DNA of 64,000 bases from Eudromia elegans (lineage: Eukaryota > Chordata > Aves > Tinamiformes > Tinamidae): assembly GCA_003342815.1 (NCBI GenBank), contig PTEX01000012.1, forward strand, positions 6,395,825 through 6,459,824. The letters are read 5' to 3'. The notes under the pieces are model-generated. The model worked only from the letters and a program-made list of their open reading frames with translations, was not told where the DNA came from and did not search any database. Both the position numbers and the translations under genes were made by a program. Below, one piece after another: positions 36,601 through 48,526 of this stretch (position 1 is the stretch's first letter; the number at the start of each line of letters is the position of its first letter).

Positions 36601-38504
36601 GATTCATTAGCTATGAGAGCCACAGAGACATTTCTTATGACTAGGAAAGGGGGCTATGAAGGCCAGATCTTTAGGGGAGAGATGGAAGTTGTATATATTT
36701 CCCAGGTAAAAGAAAAGTTAATGAATTCTGCTGTGTTGAAATACTAACTGAGAAATCAAATAACCAGAGGATGCCAAGTTATACGTAACACTCAGTATTA
36801 CAAAAGTAAATCCAGTGCTGCAAGAAGTAATGTTTACTGATGTTATATGAGATGTAAGAATAAGTCAGTACTAATAGTGAACAGAAGTTTCCTTTTACTG
36901 TAGTGTAGGGTGTTTCCATCCTTAGTTAAAAAGGTTTAAAAGACTCTAAATAATATAACTCATACATATAGCTAAATGATAACACAATCACAAGTGACAG
37001 CTCAGAACAACAAGAAAAACCAATCTGATCATTACCTAGAAATCATCACACAAAACAGAAAATGAACAGTTATGACACAACTAACAGCACTACAACTAAA
37101 GTCTCATGTTCATTTCTAAGCTACTTTTCTATGTTTAAAGGCTATGCTACTTTCTACGTGTTGTTTTGCATCTTTCAGTCTGCGTGTCTGCACAAGCACC
37201 AGACACCCCCCTTCTCAGTTATTCCAAGTTTTCTCCAATCTCTAATCAACTGTTGGAGCTAACTTTCTTTTTGTTGAAATATTTCTCCCTCTCACCATTA
37301 ACCTTCATTCAGTACTGATGTACTGATGTATCATAGCTACTTTTTCCAGAGCTTTTCAATGTCCTCATTGTCTTGCGCTTTCTGTCAAGCCATCAAAAGA
37401 CTCTTTAAAGACACTTCAAAATTCTGTAATAACTCTACCGCCTGCTAAACTTCCAGCTGTTTTTCTTCTTTCTGGTGTCTGCACTCATCTGCCATACTTT
37501 ACTGATTTCGTAGAATGGTGGATGGAAAAAAAAGGTCTACTTAACACACGGACATTTTCCTTTCTGTTGTTTTTACATTACTGGAAAGAATTTCTGAGAT
37601 CTTATGCAGAAGATAAACCCAGTTCTTTTTGCTTGTTTTATAGGAGCCCAAACCAAGTTATGTATGCAAAATACACTACCACTTCCCTTAACCAACTCTT
37701 CTTTGTCCCACCAGACCACCCTCAGGGCCAGCAAGTCTGGTGAATCCCTGCAGCAAACCATTCACCAAGGGTCAGTTGGCTTGGGTTGTCCACCTGTACA
37801 GCACTATAAGTACAAAGATCAAGTGCCAGAAGTAATGAGATTTTTATGGTAGTGCTCTAACCGGCTGAATAAAAACATACAGAGGCTTCCATTGGACAGA
37901 AGGGAAATGAAACTTCTTTGGATTCAGAAAAATGACAAGTTAATTTGTATGAAATATAGACAAAAAAGGTAACTTTCTCAAAAAGATAGAGATCTAACTG
38001 AGAAGAATGTTGATTAAACGTTGTAAATAATGCAGTTTCTTAGTATCATTAAATCCCTGTGCAATCTCATGTAGAGCCACATGCACTACTATTGAGCATC
38101 ACAGAATATGATAAAATAGTTGCCCAAAGACGCTTTTAGAGAGAATATTGTGCAGTTTGGATTCTAGAAACCTCTCAGGCCCCACTACCACCTTTTCCCA
38201 CTTTCTCATTTCACTCTGAAAACTCTACTTCTTCTCCCTGTGTGTGGCAAGCCATCAGTTTCCACTAAGTCTCCTTCAACATATGTTTCTTTAACTAGGT
38301 TAACGAATATTAACCCAGAAAGGGATGTTTGGAAAAAACAGAAATATATCTGCACTGCTTGGAAACTAAACCAGATTATCAAATGCAGCTTGTGTTGCAA
38401 AATGTATTTTTCTCTCTAAATAAGAATGTGAATCCTTTGGGGAAAGGATCACATCTCCCACTGCTTCTTATACATTATGCATAATGAGTATACTCAGTAG
38501 CCAA

Positions 38505-38561
38505 CCTCTCCTCTCCTCTCCTCTCCTCTCCTCTCCTCTCCTCTCCTCTCCTCTCCTCTCC
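38505..38561. repeat. (CTCTC)n pentanucleotide microsatellite, cut by the gap
   Basis: About eleven uninterrupted copies of a pure-pyrimidine 5-mer run up to the first N, so the array continues into the gap. Pure purine/pyrimidine tracts of this kind can form triplex DNA and often stop sequencing. Confidence 0.95.
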
Positions 38562-39203
38562 NNNNNNNNNNNNNNNNNNNNNNNNNNNNNNNNNNNNNNN
38601 NNNNNNNNNNNNNNNNNNNNNNNNNNNNNNNNNNNNNNNNNNNNNNNNNNNNNNNNNNNNNNNNNNNNNNNNNNNNNNNNNNNNNNNNNNNNNNNNNNNN
38701 NNNNNNNNNNNNNNNNNNNNNNNNNNNNNNNNNNNNNNNNNNNNNNNNNNNNNNNNNNNNNNNNNNNNNNNNNNNNNNNNNNNNNNNNNNNNNNNNNNNN
38801 NNNNNNNNNNNNNNNNNNNNNNNNNNNNNNNNNNNNNNNNNNNNNNNNNNNNNNNNNNNNNNNNNNNNNNNNNNNNNNNNNNNNNNNNNNNNNNNNNNNN
38901 NNNNNNNNNNNNNNNNNNNNNNNNNNNNNNNNNNNNNNNNNNNNNNNNNNNNNNNNNNNNNNNNNNNNNNNNNNNNNNNNNNNNNNNNNNNNNNNNNNNN
39001 NNNNNNNNNNNNNNNNNNNNNNNNNNNNNNNNNNNNNNNNNNNNNNNNNNNNNNNNNNNNNNNNNNNNNNNNNNNNNNNNNNNNNNNNNNNNNNNNNNNN
39101 NNNNNNNNNNNNNNNNNNNNNNNNNNNNNNNNNNNNNNNNNNNNNNNNNNNNNNNNNNNNNNNNNNNNNNNNNNNNNNNNNNNNNNNNNNNNNNNNNNNN
39201 NNN
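38562..39203. other. Assembly gap (642 N)
   Basis: A run of N follows directly on a CTCTC pentanucleotide array in the 11.8-kb intron. The array is the likely cause of the break. The true length of the missing sequence cannot be known from the window. The apparent 241-codon frame through the gap is an artefact. Confidence 0.99.
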
Positions 39204-39891
39204 TTTTAACTATTCCTCCACAGGCAACTCCAGATATCTTGACTTCACACCATTATCTGCTATAAAACATGCTGCCAGTTTAAATGATTTAAGCCCATAG
39301 CAAAAGATGGTATCAACATCAATCAGATGTTGATCAACAATAAATCAACAACAGAAAGGAAAATCTGCAAGCTATCTTTTTTTTCAACTGGTTATTCAAA
39401 GTGACCAGGTGAGAACAATGATTATGAGTCAAGTCCAAAACTAGAACAGATTTTGCTCTGAAAGTGCCTTATAACTTCTACTATATTATTTTCTCTGAAC
39501 ATTTTAGCCCACTCTGAGTTTGCTTTGGCAAAACACATCCTTACTCCTAATAGTAATTGTAGACAGTGTCTACAACTGATGTCAAAGTTTTAAATTATTT
39601 CAGTGTTTATAAACTTCTAGAGTGTTGATTTAATAAGTAGAATTAGGATAGCATCCTGACTAAGAAAGAAATGTGATCCTTAAATAATCTGAATGTGACT
39701 GCCTTAGGTATGTTATAAGGTAGCCTAATGCCAACTGTGTAATAAATGTAAAAAGTAATTTTATATGGCTACAGGTTCCTCTCAAAACACAGAGAATTTC
39801 ACTGAGGACAAAAAGGTCTTACTTGCCCCTATGCTGATACACATAGATGTTTTCATGAGCTTATAACAGTGTAGTTTATTAGTGTGTGGGG

Positions 39892-39917
39892 AAAGGATCC
39901 ATGGTAATGGATCCTTT
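39892..39917. repeat. Perfect 11-bp hairpin with GGTA loop
   Basis: AAAGGATCCAT and ATGGATCCTTT flank a 4-base loop. It is in the 11.8-kb intron, with no other signal nearby. Confidence 0.85.
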
Positions 39918-41818
39918 ATGCTGGTAAAACTGCCCTTAGTACAGGTGGGACAAGTAGGTAATACATGTTTAAAAGGTAAAATCACAAAGGTACTTAAAGA
40001 GCATATACTAGCACCACTATGAATCTAGCAAGATGTCCTTTAGTTGCAGGTTATAGGTATCATAGAAACGTATAACATCTTAAAAAATAAAGATTGTCTT
40101 TGTATTGCACCAGTATTTATAAGCTGTAGTTACAAATGTCAGCAATTAAGTTTAAAAGTAAAAAATACAGCACTTCCAAGGAAAAACACGTTGATTTAAC
40201 ACTGTACTGAACTGCTTAAGTTTTATCTCTTCGGTGTAGCAGAAATCCACACTGAAGTTCTTTGCCAAGCAAAAGTCCTTCTATGCATACAGGGCATCTA
40301 CAAAGATGAAAATAGTCATTCCCCAGACCCATTAATCTCTGAGAAAGCTCCATTAACTTCAAAAGCATGATAGCAATGTTATGTTATACGTTTGCACTAA
40401 AAGATGAAGCATGGAATTCACTCTGGGATGCTCTTATGCAAGCTAGAAACAGGCAATGAATCCCGAAACACTGAGGAGTGAAGGTGGTGCTTTCATGGTA
40501 GACATTTAAAGTATTCAGACATGAGAAAATGAGAAAATGAAATGTTTTTCAAACCAACCTCAACCCTTCCCAATCTGCATATGAGCATTTCTGAAAACAC
40601 TTGATTTTAATCAGTGCATTTAATTTCCACGGCTTGGATGAAAGTTGAAATAAGTATTGGTAAGAAAGAACTACTTTATCTGAAAACAAAATTCTGAGTA
40701 TTTTTTTGGGGGTGGCCAGCAAGCACCACTTTAAGGGAAAACAATTGGTAATAAGAGGGGAGTACCCTGTGCTTACTCTTATGAACACCTGAGGCTCCTT
40801 CTTAATTCCCCAGTTACACAAGGTAGATGTTGCATAAGATTCAGCCAAAGGCTCAGGCTAAATTTGTCTTTAAATGTACTAATTACCATTGTAGTAAGGA
40901 GAAGATTTTGTTTGGGATATCTTGATGAATGCTTTTTTGAAACTGCAAAAAAATTTGGGGGATAAAAGATATTTCCTTATTCTAAGCTAACACAATAATT
41001 GACTGGGTATAGGTGAAGATGAATGACAAATGAAAGAATAAAATATGGTGTACTGAAATAATATATTACTTCTAGGCGTGCTTCTAGGTACTTTTATATT
41101 TCTTTGTATATATCCTTTTCAATATAGTAATTTATCAGGATAACAAGCTAACCAGTGACAAAGCAAAATTTTATAAAATTGTATTTTTTATACTGGAAAT
41201 GTAGTATTAAATACATATTTGTGTACATATCTGTATGTATAAAATATAGCACTTCTTGTAGAATTTTTCACTAAATGATTAAGCAATCATAATGTTTATA
41301 ACACAGGCAAGAAGATTATTCAAAGTAATTCCAGATATGATAGGAAAAAATGTTTCAGATATACAGACAAAATGTAATTGTCCTGTAGGAGTAATCTAGA
41401 ATATTTGTTTTGATGAAATTTCTCTAAAGCATCTCACAATTTTGGAATCATTGGAATGTCCATAATTTCTTTATTTTCATTTTCTTTAAACCTTATGTAT
41501 TTAAATGAAATATTTTTTAAAAAGTGGCAAAAATGACTATGTGTGGGCAGTGGCAAGTATTCTTGGATTCTTAGGGATCTACACAGTCATATATTTGTTT
41601 CTCATATTCATTATTTGTCTTTGTTTCTTTTGTTTTACAATCAGAACAACATTGGTGTTCTTTCAGTATTTTAAATTTCCCTTTGTCCTTGCTGCACGTA
41701 AATTGCCCATCTAGTTGTCAGAGAGAGATGTATGTCATACTTCATCACCCCATAAAATTGCCGTTGCAGCCAGAATGCTGAAGCAGTTATTGAATATAAT
41801 ATCACTTTTATTGGGAAA

Positions 41819-41871
41819 TAATACATTACTGTAGGAATCATTGCTGCTTATAATACATTACAGTAGGAATC
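41819..41871. repeat. 21-bp direct repeat, period 32
   Basis: TAATACATTACTGTAGGAAT recurs 32 bases later with one change (T to A in the middle). It is intronic and of unknown origin. Confidence 0.85.
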
Positions 41872-42833
41872 CCTACATTGAATCTTGCACTCAGATCCCC
41901 CAGAGGTATGTGAGGGTCAACAGACCCTGCTCTTGCTGTCACCACAGGCTCACTGGCCATTGCTGGCAGCTTCAGAGATAGGGGAATACTGATATTGAGA
42001 AGAGATGCATGCAGGGGGCTGCGCTTCTCCACTGCTTGTACCACTGCCGAGCTTCACACATGGCCAGACTCCCTCCCTTAACATCCCTGTGTGCATCCTT
42101 CAATGGTAATCTGATGATCATTGATACTTCTTGGCTTCCTGATAGTTTTACTAGCCAGGACTTTATTCAGTTGGAATACTGATGATCTGGCTTTCTCTTT
42201 GGGGGGAAACCAGGCCTTCATCCCTATAGATCAAGTAAAGGGTCTGGATGGATGCAAGTGGTATCTGATGCTCACAAATCAAGGTAGAGGTATATCTCAT
42301 AACAGACAGACCTACATTCTCATTCCTCTAGTATGTGATCTTTGCTAGGTTTTTTAAAATATTTTTCAAAATTCTCCAAAGAACTCTTCTGCATCCTGTC
42401 TTCAAGTTTCTACATTCGCTAACTTCCAAATTTCTCCTGCCTATCCTCGCAGAGCAGAAATGTTAACATATCGGTCAAGGTCCCTGCTACAGAACATTTG
42501 TTACCGTACCCGTTTGCTTAGCTGCCATCCACCTGCCGATGAAAACAACCTACAGAGCAACCTGCAGTCTGTTCCAGGCACACCAAGTGCCAGACCCAAG
42601 AGTCCTCCTGAAGGATGGGTAAATCCGTACTACGGAGGATCCCCTACGATTCTCCTATGACCAGTGTCTTACCACATTTCAAACATTGTGAAACCACATC
42701 GAAAAGCCTTTCACTTCTCTCTGTACTTTTCCTTTGATTTTGCAAAGAAATAAGTATTCCTAGTTAGTACTTCCCATTATTTATATTTTTGCCTTATTTT
42801 CTTTTTGAGAAGTTTCATTTATACTTGATGACG

Positions 42834-43005
42834 AGTCTCCATTTACAATTATTCCCTGTCACATTTAATTAAGGTTTTTCTCCCTTAAAGATTAACTGCC
42901 TTGCTTGACCATAATACTAATTTTTTAAAAAATCACTATATGTTAAGCCACTGATTTACATAAATTGACTTATAGTCTTATAAGGAATAATTGTAAATGG
43001 AGACT
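42834..43005. repeat. Perfect 22-bp inverted repeat enclosing 128 bp
   Basis: The arm at 42,834-42,855 (AGTCTCCATTTACAATTA then TTCC) is the exact reverse complement of 42,984-43,005. The spacer is AT-rich and shows no obvious further pairing. The bases outside the arms do not form a clear target-site duplication. It could be an old MITE-like element or a chance-retained transposon end. Confidence 0.85.
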
Positions 43006-43870
43006 AGTTAGTGGAACAACAACCTTTTAAATCACATTTGTAGTCTCATAAATGCATACACCAGAATCCTGTTTTTCCCTAAGATTTCATTTCAGAATTC
43101 TTTGGTGGTTGTAAGTAAGTTTTAGGAATTTGGAGACTTCCATGTTTTCCCTATCAGCATTTTCACGATTTTGTTAGTAACAGTGTAGCTAAACAGACTA
43201 AGGCAATTGTTGTCATATATTAATTATCGCCATGAAATTTTTATTTTTTGTTTTGTTTCCCGGAGACTTATCATTTTTCCAAGATTTGTTAAGATAGAAA
43301 ATTAATAGACCAGAAAATTTCTCAACTGCTTCTTTTACTTTTACTTGAGAGGAAACACTGTAAAAATATTTAACTTTTTTCACCCCTTATTCTAGCCACT
43401 CAGGCAATACAACACACTTCCTTGTTGCTGCAAAATATAGTTATATTATCATCTTTTTCCACAAGTATAGTAACCATTTTGTATTGAGGCTATATATGAG
43501 CTGATGTTAAATGTGGGACTCGGCTAAACCCCAGCAAACAGTTTAGCTTGGTTCACCTGCCTTCCCGACATGACTATCTCTTAGTGTAGGCAACTTTTAC
43601 TTTAAAGATCCTCTAATGATGCTCCCCTACACTGAGTTCCTGAGAAAACTCTGGTTTTGTGCCTATGTGGATTTTACCATACCTATATCTCCTAGAAAGC
43701 CCCAAATGGCAGGTGTGATCAATGCTATGACTTCATATACCTACGAAGGTATTGCTAGTCTTGTGACTCGCACACAGAAACCTGAAATGCAGAGTCTGCT
43801 CTGACTGACCAAAACTGACCTCTGATCACAGGATATTGAAGACGAGGGGGCAAATCATCACATTGTACCT

Positions 43871-43944
43871 TATCGTCCTCCATCCATACCTCCATGATGG
43901 AATGGTATATTTTCCAACTTCAGCTGCAGGGATGGAGGACAATA
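43871..43944. repeat. 15-bp inverted repeat, 44-nt loop
   Basis: TATCGTCCTCCATCC at 43,871-43,885 pairs with GGATGGAGGACAATA at 43,930-43,944. Fourteen of 15 positions match in DNA and the remaining one can wobble in RNA. The flanks are slightly more GC-rich than the intron average. Confidence 0.8.
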
Positions 43945-45502
43945 GGCTACGGCCTGATGATTTAAAGCTAAGTTAAAGCTTATAATATGTAAATATTATA
44001 TACTGAAATATATTCCAAAGCCAAATTCATCTTCATGAACTAAGAAGGACCGAATAGTGACCACTGAGAAAAAGTAGAAAGTCAGAAAGCAGCCAATACA
44101 GAGGACCTAAATTGAAACTCACTGGATCCCATACCATTATAGCCTCCTGTGAAGTCCCTATCCTGTATGCTTCCAATATTACATGGAACAAAATTAGTAG
44201 GCACAAGCTTTTAAATCAGCTTAACAAGACCACGTTAAATAGTTTTGATCAGGAAGCACAGAGGTTTTCCAGACCTAATTTTCTAGAAAGATTCAATTCT
44301 TCTTAATAATGTCTTATTTTGACTCTTTGCTTCTGTGTCATTTATGTTTAAATATTCAGACTTATGAACACTTAGTTTTGCTTACTAAAAATGAACCAAA
44401 GAAGATGTGGCTAGCAAAGAAAGTGGAAAATCAGAGAATTTTGGCTAAGCAATGTGGCTGTATTTAAAAGAAGAAGTGGGCTGTTGACTGTTTTAACAAA
44501 GTTTCACAGATATGTCAAGCAGTAAGATGTCACAAGGAAGAAAATAGCTGAACAGTATTTATTTACAGTATTTGTCTCAACCACATAGATTATTTAAATA
44601 AAAATATACATACACAGTAAACCACAAGACATAAAATTAAAGCTTGCAGTGTAAGTGCATTCTTGTAAATTGGATTGCCTGTAAAATAAATAGGTAACGA
44701 TGAATGCTATTTGTTTTACTTTTTTTTTTTAACTTTTAAGTATGATTAATGCCACTGTTCATCACATGCCATTAGACAAAAATGCATAATTAGAGATCCA
44801 AGTAGCAGCTCTGTTCACGTCAGCAGCCTGCCAAATGTTACATTACACTCATATTTTAATTTAATAATTGTGAAGCAAAGAGAGAGGAGAGGCAGTCTGT
44901 TTTTTTCTGTCTGTAAAACCAATGCTCAAAAGTAAACCTTGTTTCTAAACCAGATGTTTTCTACTATTTCTCTTCTTATAGCCTCAAGTGGCAAATAGTT
45001 CAAGTTCCAGGCTGTTTAACTCTGCAGAAATGCTAAGCAAAATATTCTTTTCCTCAACAAGGACATAAATTTGCAACAAATCTCTTGGTAGCACTGAGAG
45101 AAATGCCTTTGACAAGTCTTTTTGTCTCTCTCATTCCCTTATGGACTGTTTTGGCAGCAGTTTTGGAATATATTCCTCTTGGCAAATATGTACTGTTGCA
45201 CCTTGCTGTTCTGTCTGTGGCACAGAGTGGACAACTCAGCAGGATATACTGCCTTCAGCTGTAGCTTTGTGCCCAAAATCCATGGCAAGTTTGCTATAAC
45301 CTAACTCAGTCCCACTGCAATATCCTATCTGTGAGCAAGGATCAAGGTCTTTGCTTTCCATTTCAACAACTTTTTTTTCTCTGATATTGGTTTGGGTAGG
45401 CAGACAACCTTCTAAAGGGAAGCCACACAAAATGGTCACATTAAAAAAATCTTGTATGTGATTCTTGATCATGTGATTCAATGAAAATTAATATTTTTTT
45501 AC

Positions 45503-45619
45503 CTTTTCATGAACCTTTTGGCCTGGCTCCATTCCTTCAATATGCTCTGACTCAGCAGGCCCTTCGCCAGTTGCCATTTTCCTTTGAATGTGTGCATTTT
45601 GTTCACGCAAAGCTACAAT
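45503..45619 (-). CDS. PPFIA2: PPFIA2 coding exon 1 of window (coiled coil)
   Basis: This 117-nt exon encodes 39 residues, phase 0/0, starting IVALREQNAHIQRK and ending GMEPGQKVHEK. It is part of the N-terminal coiled coil. The acceptor is a TTTTGCAG type and the donor is AAG|GTAAAA. The middle (ATGEGPAESEH) differs from my memory of the human protein at several positions, while both ends are conserved, so the segment looks like a tolerant linker between helices. It is isolated: the next exon downstream is 11.8 kb away and no upstream exon was found within 18 kb. Confidence 0.93.
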
Positions 45620-46206
45620 CTGCAAAAGAAAGACAATGAATGGTCAATATATCCCAAACACCCAGAAAGTGCTGAACAAGTAAATTTTAAAATCTGTTGA
45701 AGATATGATCCTGCATTATCTTTGTTGTAGTATTTGCAAAGTGAGGTCTATTCATTTAGAGATTAAAAAAATAAATAAGTCTTACACTAATGATGAGCAA
45801 GGACTATTAAGAATACAGTGGAATCAAAAATGATAGGAGATTCAATCTTAAGACTTGTTTTATCTTCTACCCTTAACTTGTGCTAGGGCACAACTCTTAG
45901 GCACTGATTTCATTACACTCCAGGACAAGGTAAACCATTTTGTATAGAGCACACCAGATATCAAACCAACATAACATCTGGGCCAAAAGGCAATGAAATC
46001 AAGTGATTTATGGTAGAGTGTTAGGTTTATGACAATTTCCTATTTGTTACTAACATATATTTTTAGTGTGTTTTTGTTAATAAAAACACGCACAGAAATC
46101 TCAGTGTCTTTTCATTGACAATCTTATTACATATACAAGTGGTGGTGGGGGTTGTATTAATTGAAAACAACTTTTTAATTCAATGGTAACAGTATTCAGA
46201 TAAGTT

Positions 46207-46288
46207 ATGAGGAAGAACTTCTTTGCTGTGAGAGTGACAGAGCCCTGGAACAGGGTCCTTCCAACCCCAACCATTCTGTGAGTCTGTG
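46207..46288 (+). mobile_element. Decayed CR1 3' tail with internal deletion
   Basis: This short relic begins GAGGAAGAACTTCTTTGC and continues through GTGACAGAGCCCTGGAACAGG. It jumps directly to GTCCTTCCAACCCCAACC and a mutated octamer pair ATTCTGTGAGTCTGTG. Compared with the CR1 at 13,877-14,886, roughly 110 bases between the NRLPREVVE-coding part and the 3' untranslated tail are missing. It is non-coding now. Confidence 0.8.
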
Positions 46289-47238
46289 CCTTCTCTCCTA
46301 GCTTGTAGCTTGCTCTTGGATGATACGCAGTGTAGAAAGCTTCAGGTGCTAAAAGATTTTTTCATAGTGCAGTGTGGCAAATTGGAATATCTATCTAAGA
46401 TAAAACTTGGTCATTTTAATAAACTGCATAGCTACAAGTCTCTGTACCAATTTTTTTTAGCATATACTACTATGTATATATGTTTATATATATTAATATA
46501 ATAATTTGTACATTTAAATATAAAAAATGGTCTAACAATGTGTTGGGAAACCTCATGTAAATTGAAAGGCTCTTATTATTTTTATGTATTATGTATTTTA
46601 TGTATTATTATATTTATGTATTATGGATACATAAATCCTGAGTTAGAAATCTGTTTTCATTATTCTGTCCTAGAAGACTAAACTCAAGTGGTGAGAGGCA
46701 AGAGCTAAGGCAGTGCTACTTCCTAGGGACTTTAACCGATGAATAGTTAAAAATGTATGTTAAAATATGTTTAATTTGATCTGAGTAATCTAGCTCTATC
46801 AAAGATTTTCAATTATGTTTCTTAACTTTTGTTGGAGTTCTGATTATGAAGACCAGTGGAACGAGCTCTGACCAGCCTCTGAGATCTCACGGATACACTA
46901 CTTTAAATAACTGTTGCTTAATATAAATGTGAAAACTGTTTTGATATGAGTCCGGCGGATTCACATTCCAAGTTTCAACTCTTGATACATTGGTGACTCC
47001 CATTGATTTCAGAGCCAAGGCAAAATTTCACCCAAAGCAGTTACATGATAGTACAAAAGAATGGGGTTTAAAACTTGAGACAATCTGCATCTTTTTGGGA
47101 TGTACAAATACACTGTGTTTTTGCTAGGAGAGGCAGAACACGATCTTCATTATCTCAGCAGCACAGATTTTTTTTCCTACATAGCAGTCAATAACTTAAT
47201 ATAATTTAATAACTTTTTTTTCTGACTAGCTTCACTCC

Positions 47239-47257
47239 TTTTTTTTTTTTTTTTTTT
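47239..47257. repeat. Poly-T tract (19)
   Basis: 19 uninterrupted T followed by GTGTGTG. Intronic. Confidence 0.9.
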
Positions 47258-48440
47258 GTGTGTGATTCAAATGGTTTTCAAATCTAAAACAGTAATTCTC
47301 GCCAAGCAAATAAAAGAGTAACAAAACAGAGTCTCAACTTTGTCACATCTTAGAAGCAACTTTCCTTGGATGGTCGCCAGATATCAACTGTGTAAAGTCA
47401 CAGAGGAAATTTCCATTGACACCTGATTTTGTTCTTGATTTAATGACTAAATAGTCACCACATTTATGCAACAGAGCCTTTGTTCTTGGGCAATTACAGT
47501 TATATTATTTTTTTTTTCCCCCCTGGTTTAGCTGTGTCTCTCTACAGATGACACAGTTTACTCCAGTATTCCCCAAAGCATTGAGCTGCACTTAGCCAGG
47601 AAAAAAAAGTAGAACAAAGCAAATTAAGAACTGGCATTATCCTCTCAGTCATCCTGTGACTTCTGAATGTGTGTACTGGAGTCCACTACCTTACAGAGGG
47701 ATAGATTCGACTCTGTCTACATAGTAGACATCCGAAGCTGGGTGAAATCTGGGTGATATGAAACTCCAAAGACGGTGTACAGAGCACACTGTCAAATACA
47801 GACAGGACAGTGAAAGAAACTACTGCCCAACGTCACGACTTTAGTTTCCTATTTTACTTTAAACAGAAAAGTGATTCACGCAAGTAATTCCCATAAGGCA
47901 TGGTAACTAACCCCTGAGAGTTGCCACTTTTAAAATTATTTCAGCTAGATCTGTAAGAACTTGTCTGTCAGCATCACTAGTCACTGTCTATAAGACACTT
48001 CAACAGTATAAATAACTGTGATTTGTCACACAGAATAATCTCTGCAAAGAGTTTGGGGAAGATGTATCCACTCTTAAAATGTAACCACTTCCTTATGTTG
48101 GTATCAAGGGCAACTCCTATTGCTAAAAAATGGATTGGGAAAGGACAGAGAAATATCAACAAAAAAATTTCAAAAACTGTATGTGAAAGGTGTAGAGTAC
48201 TCTATATTATCATTAAGGAATAGGTCTACTAGGAGAAAGTTGCAATCATCTATCCGGCAAACTGGACTCCACGATCCCAAGGATCATAATCAGTCCTACA
48301 TTTCTATGTGCTTTGCAATTTTAAAAATTTAAATAAGCTTCCAATGATGTAACACAAAATAAAATCCATTTGTTATTTTACACTGAGAATATTACAGTAA
48401 ATGGAGTTCCACTTTCACTCTCTCTTATCAAATACTCATC

Positions 48441-48526
48441 AAGGAAGGAAGGAAGGAAGGAAGGAAGGAAGGAAGGAAGGAAGGAAGGAAGGAAGGAAGG
48501 AAGGAAGGAAGGAAGGAAGGAAGGAA
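48441..48526. repeat. (AAGG)n tetranucleotide microsatellite
   Basis: About 21 perfect copies of AAGG, all purine on the plus strand (CCTT in the PPFIA2 transcript), lie in the large upstream intron. No interruptions are visible, so it is probably polymorphic. Confidence 0.97.

Larger units (their letters stand above)
33680..45502 (-). other. PPFIA2: PPFIA2 intron between exons 1 and 2 (11.8 kb)
   Basis: The largest complete intron of the window. It contains the pyrimidine array and the assembly gap, three inverted repeats (39,892; 42,834; 43,871) and a 32-bp-period direct repeat. A more GC-balanced zone at about 41,870-42,660 has short open frames on both strands, including a plus-strand frame at 42,460-42,660 preceded by a CCTCGCAG acceptor-like site. 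No liprin exon is expected here. Confidence 0.8.
2514..45619 (-). other. PPFIA2: PPFIA2 (liprin-alpha-2) gene, middle portion, 15 coding exons
   Basis: Liprin-alpha-2 is a cytoplasmic scaffold of the presynaptic active zone. The family's coiled coil dimerises and binds RIM and ELKS, and its SAM repeats bind LAR-type receptor phosphatases and CASK. Fifteen minus-strand exons, all with AG acceptors and GT donors, join in a single open frame of 1,997 nt. The translation matches my memory of human liprin-alpha-2 nearly residue for residue, which separates it from PPFIA1, PPFIA3 and PPFIA4. Examples are the blocks RYSVGSLVDSQSDYR, MSDIDDDDRET and [20 protein letters not shown]. Exon phases in transcription order are eight 0/0 exons, then 0/2, 2/0, 0/2, 2/0, 0/0, 0/2, 2/1 and 1/2, counting the optional 87-bp exon. 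The start codon and 5' exons lie beyond 64,000 and the SAM exons lie below position 1, so promoter and terminator are not visible. No frameshift or stop breaks the frame. Confidence 0.95.

Noticed and set aside
38484-39209. 241-codon plus-strand frame
   Set aside because: Almost entirely N; an artefact of the assembly gap.
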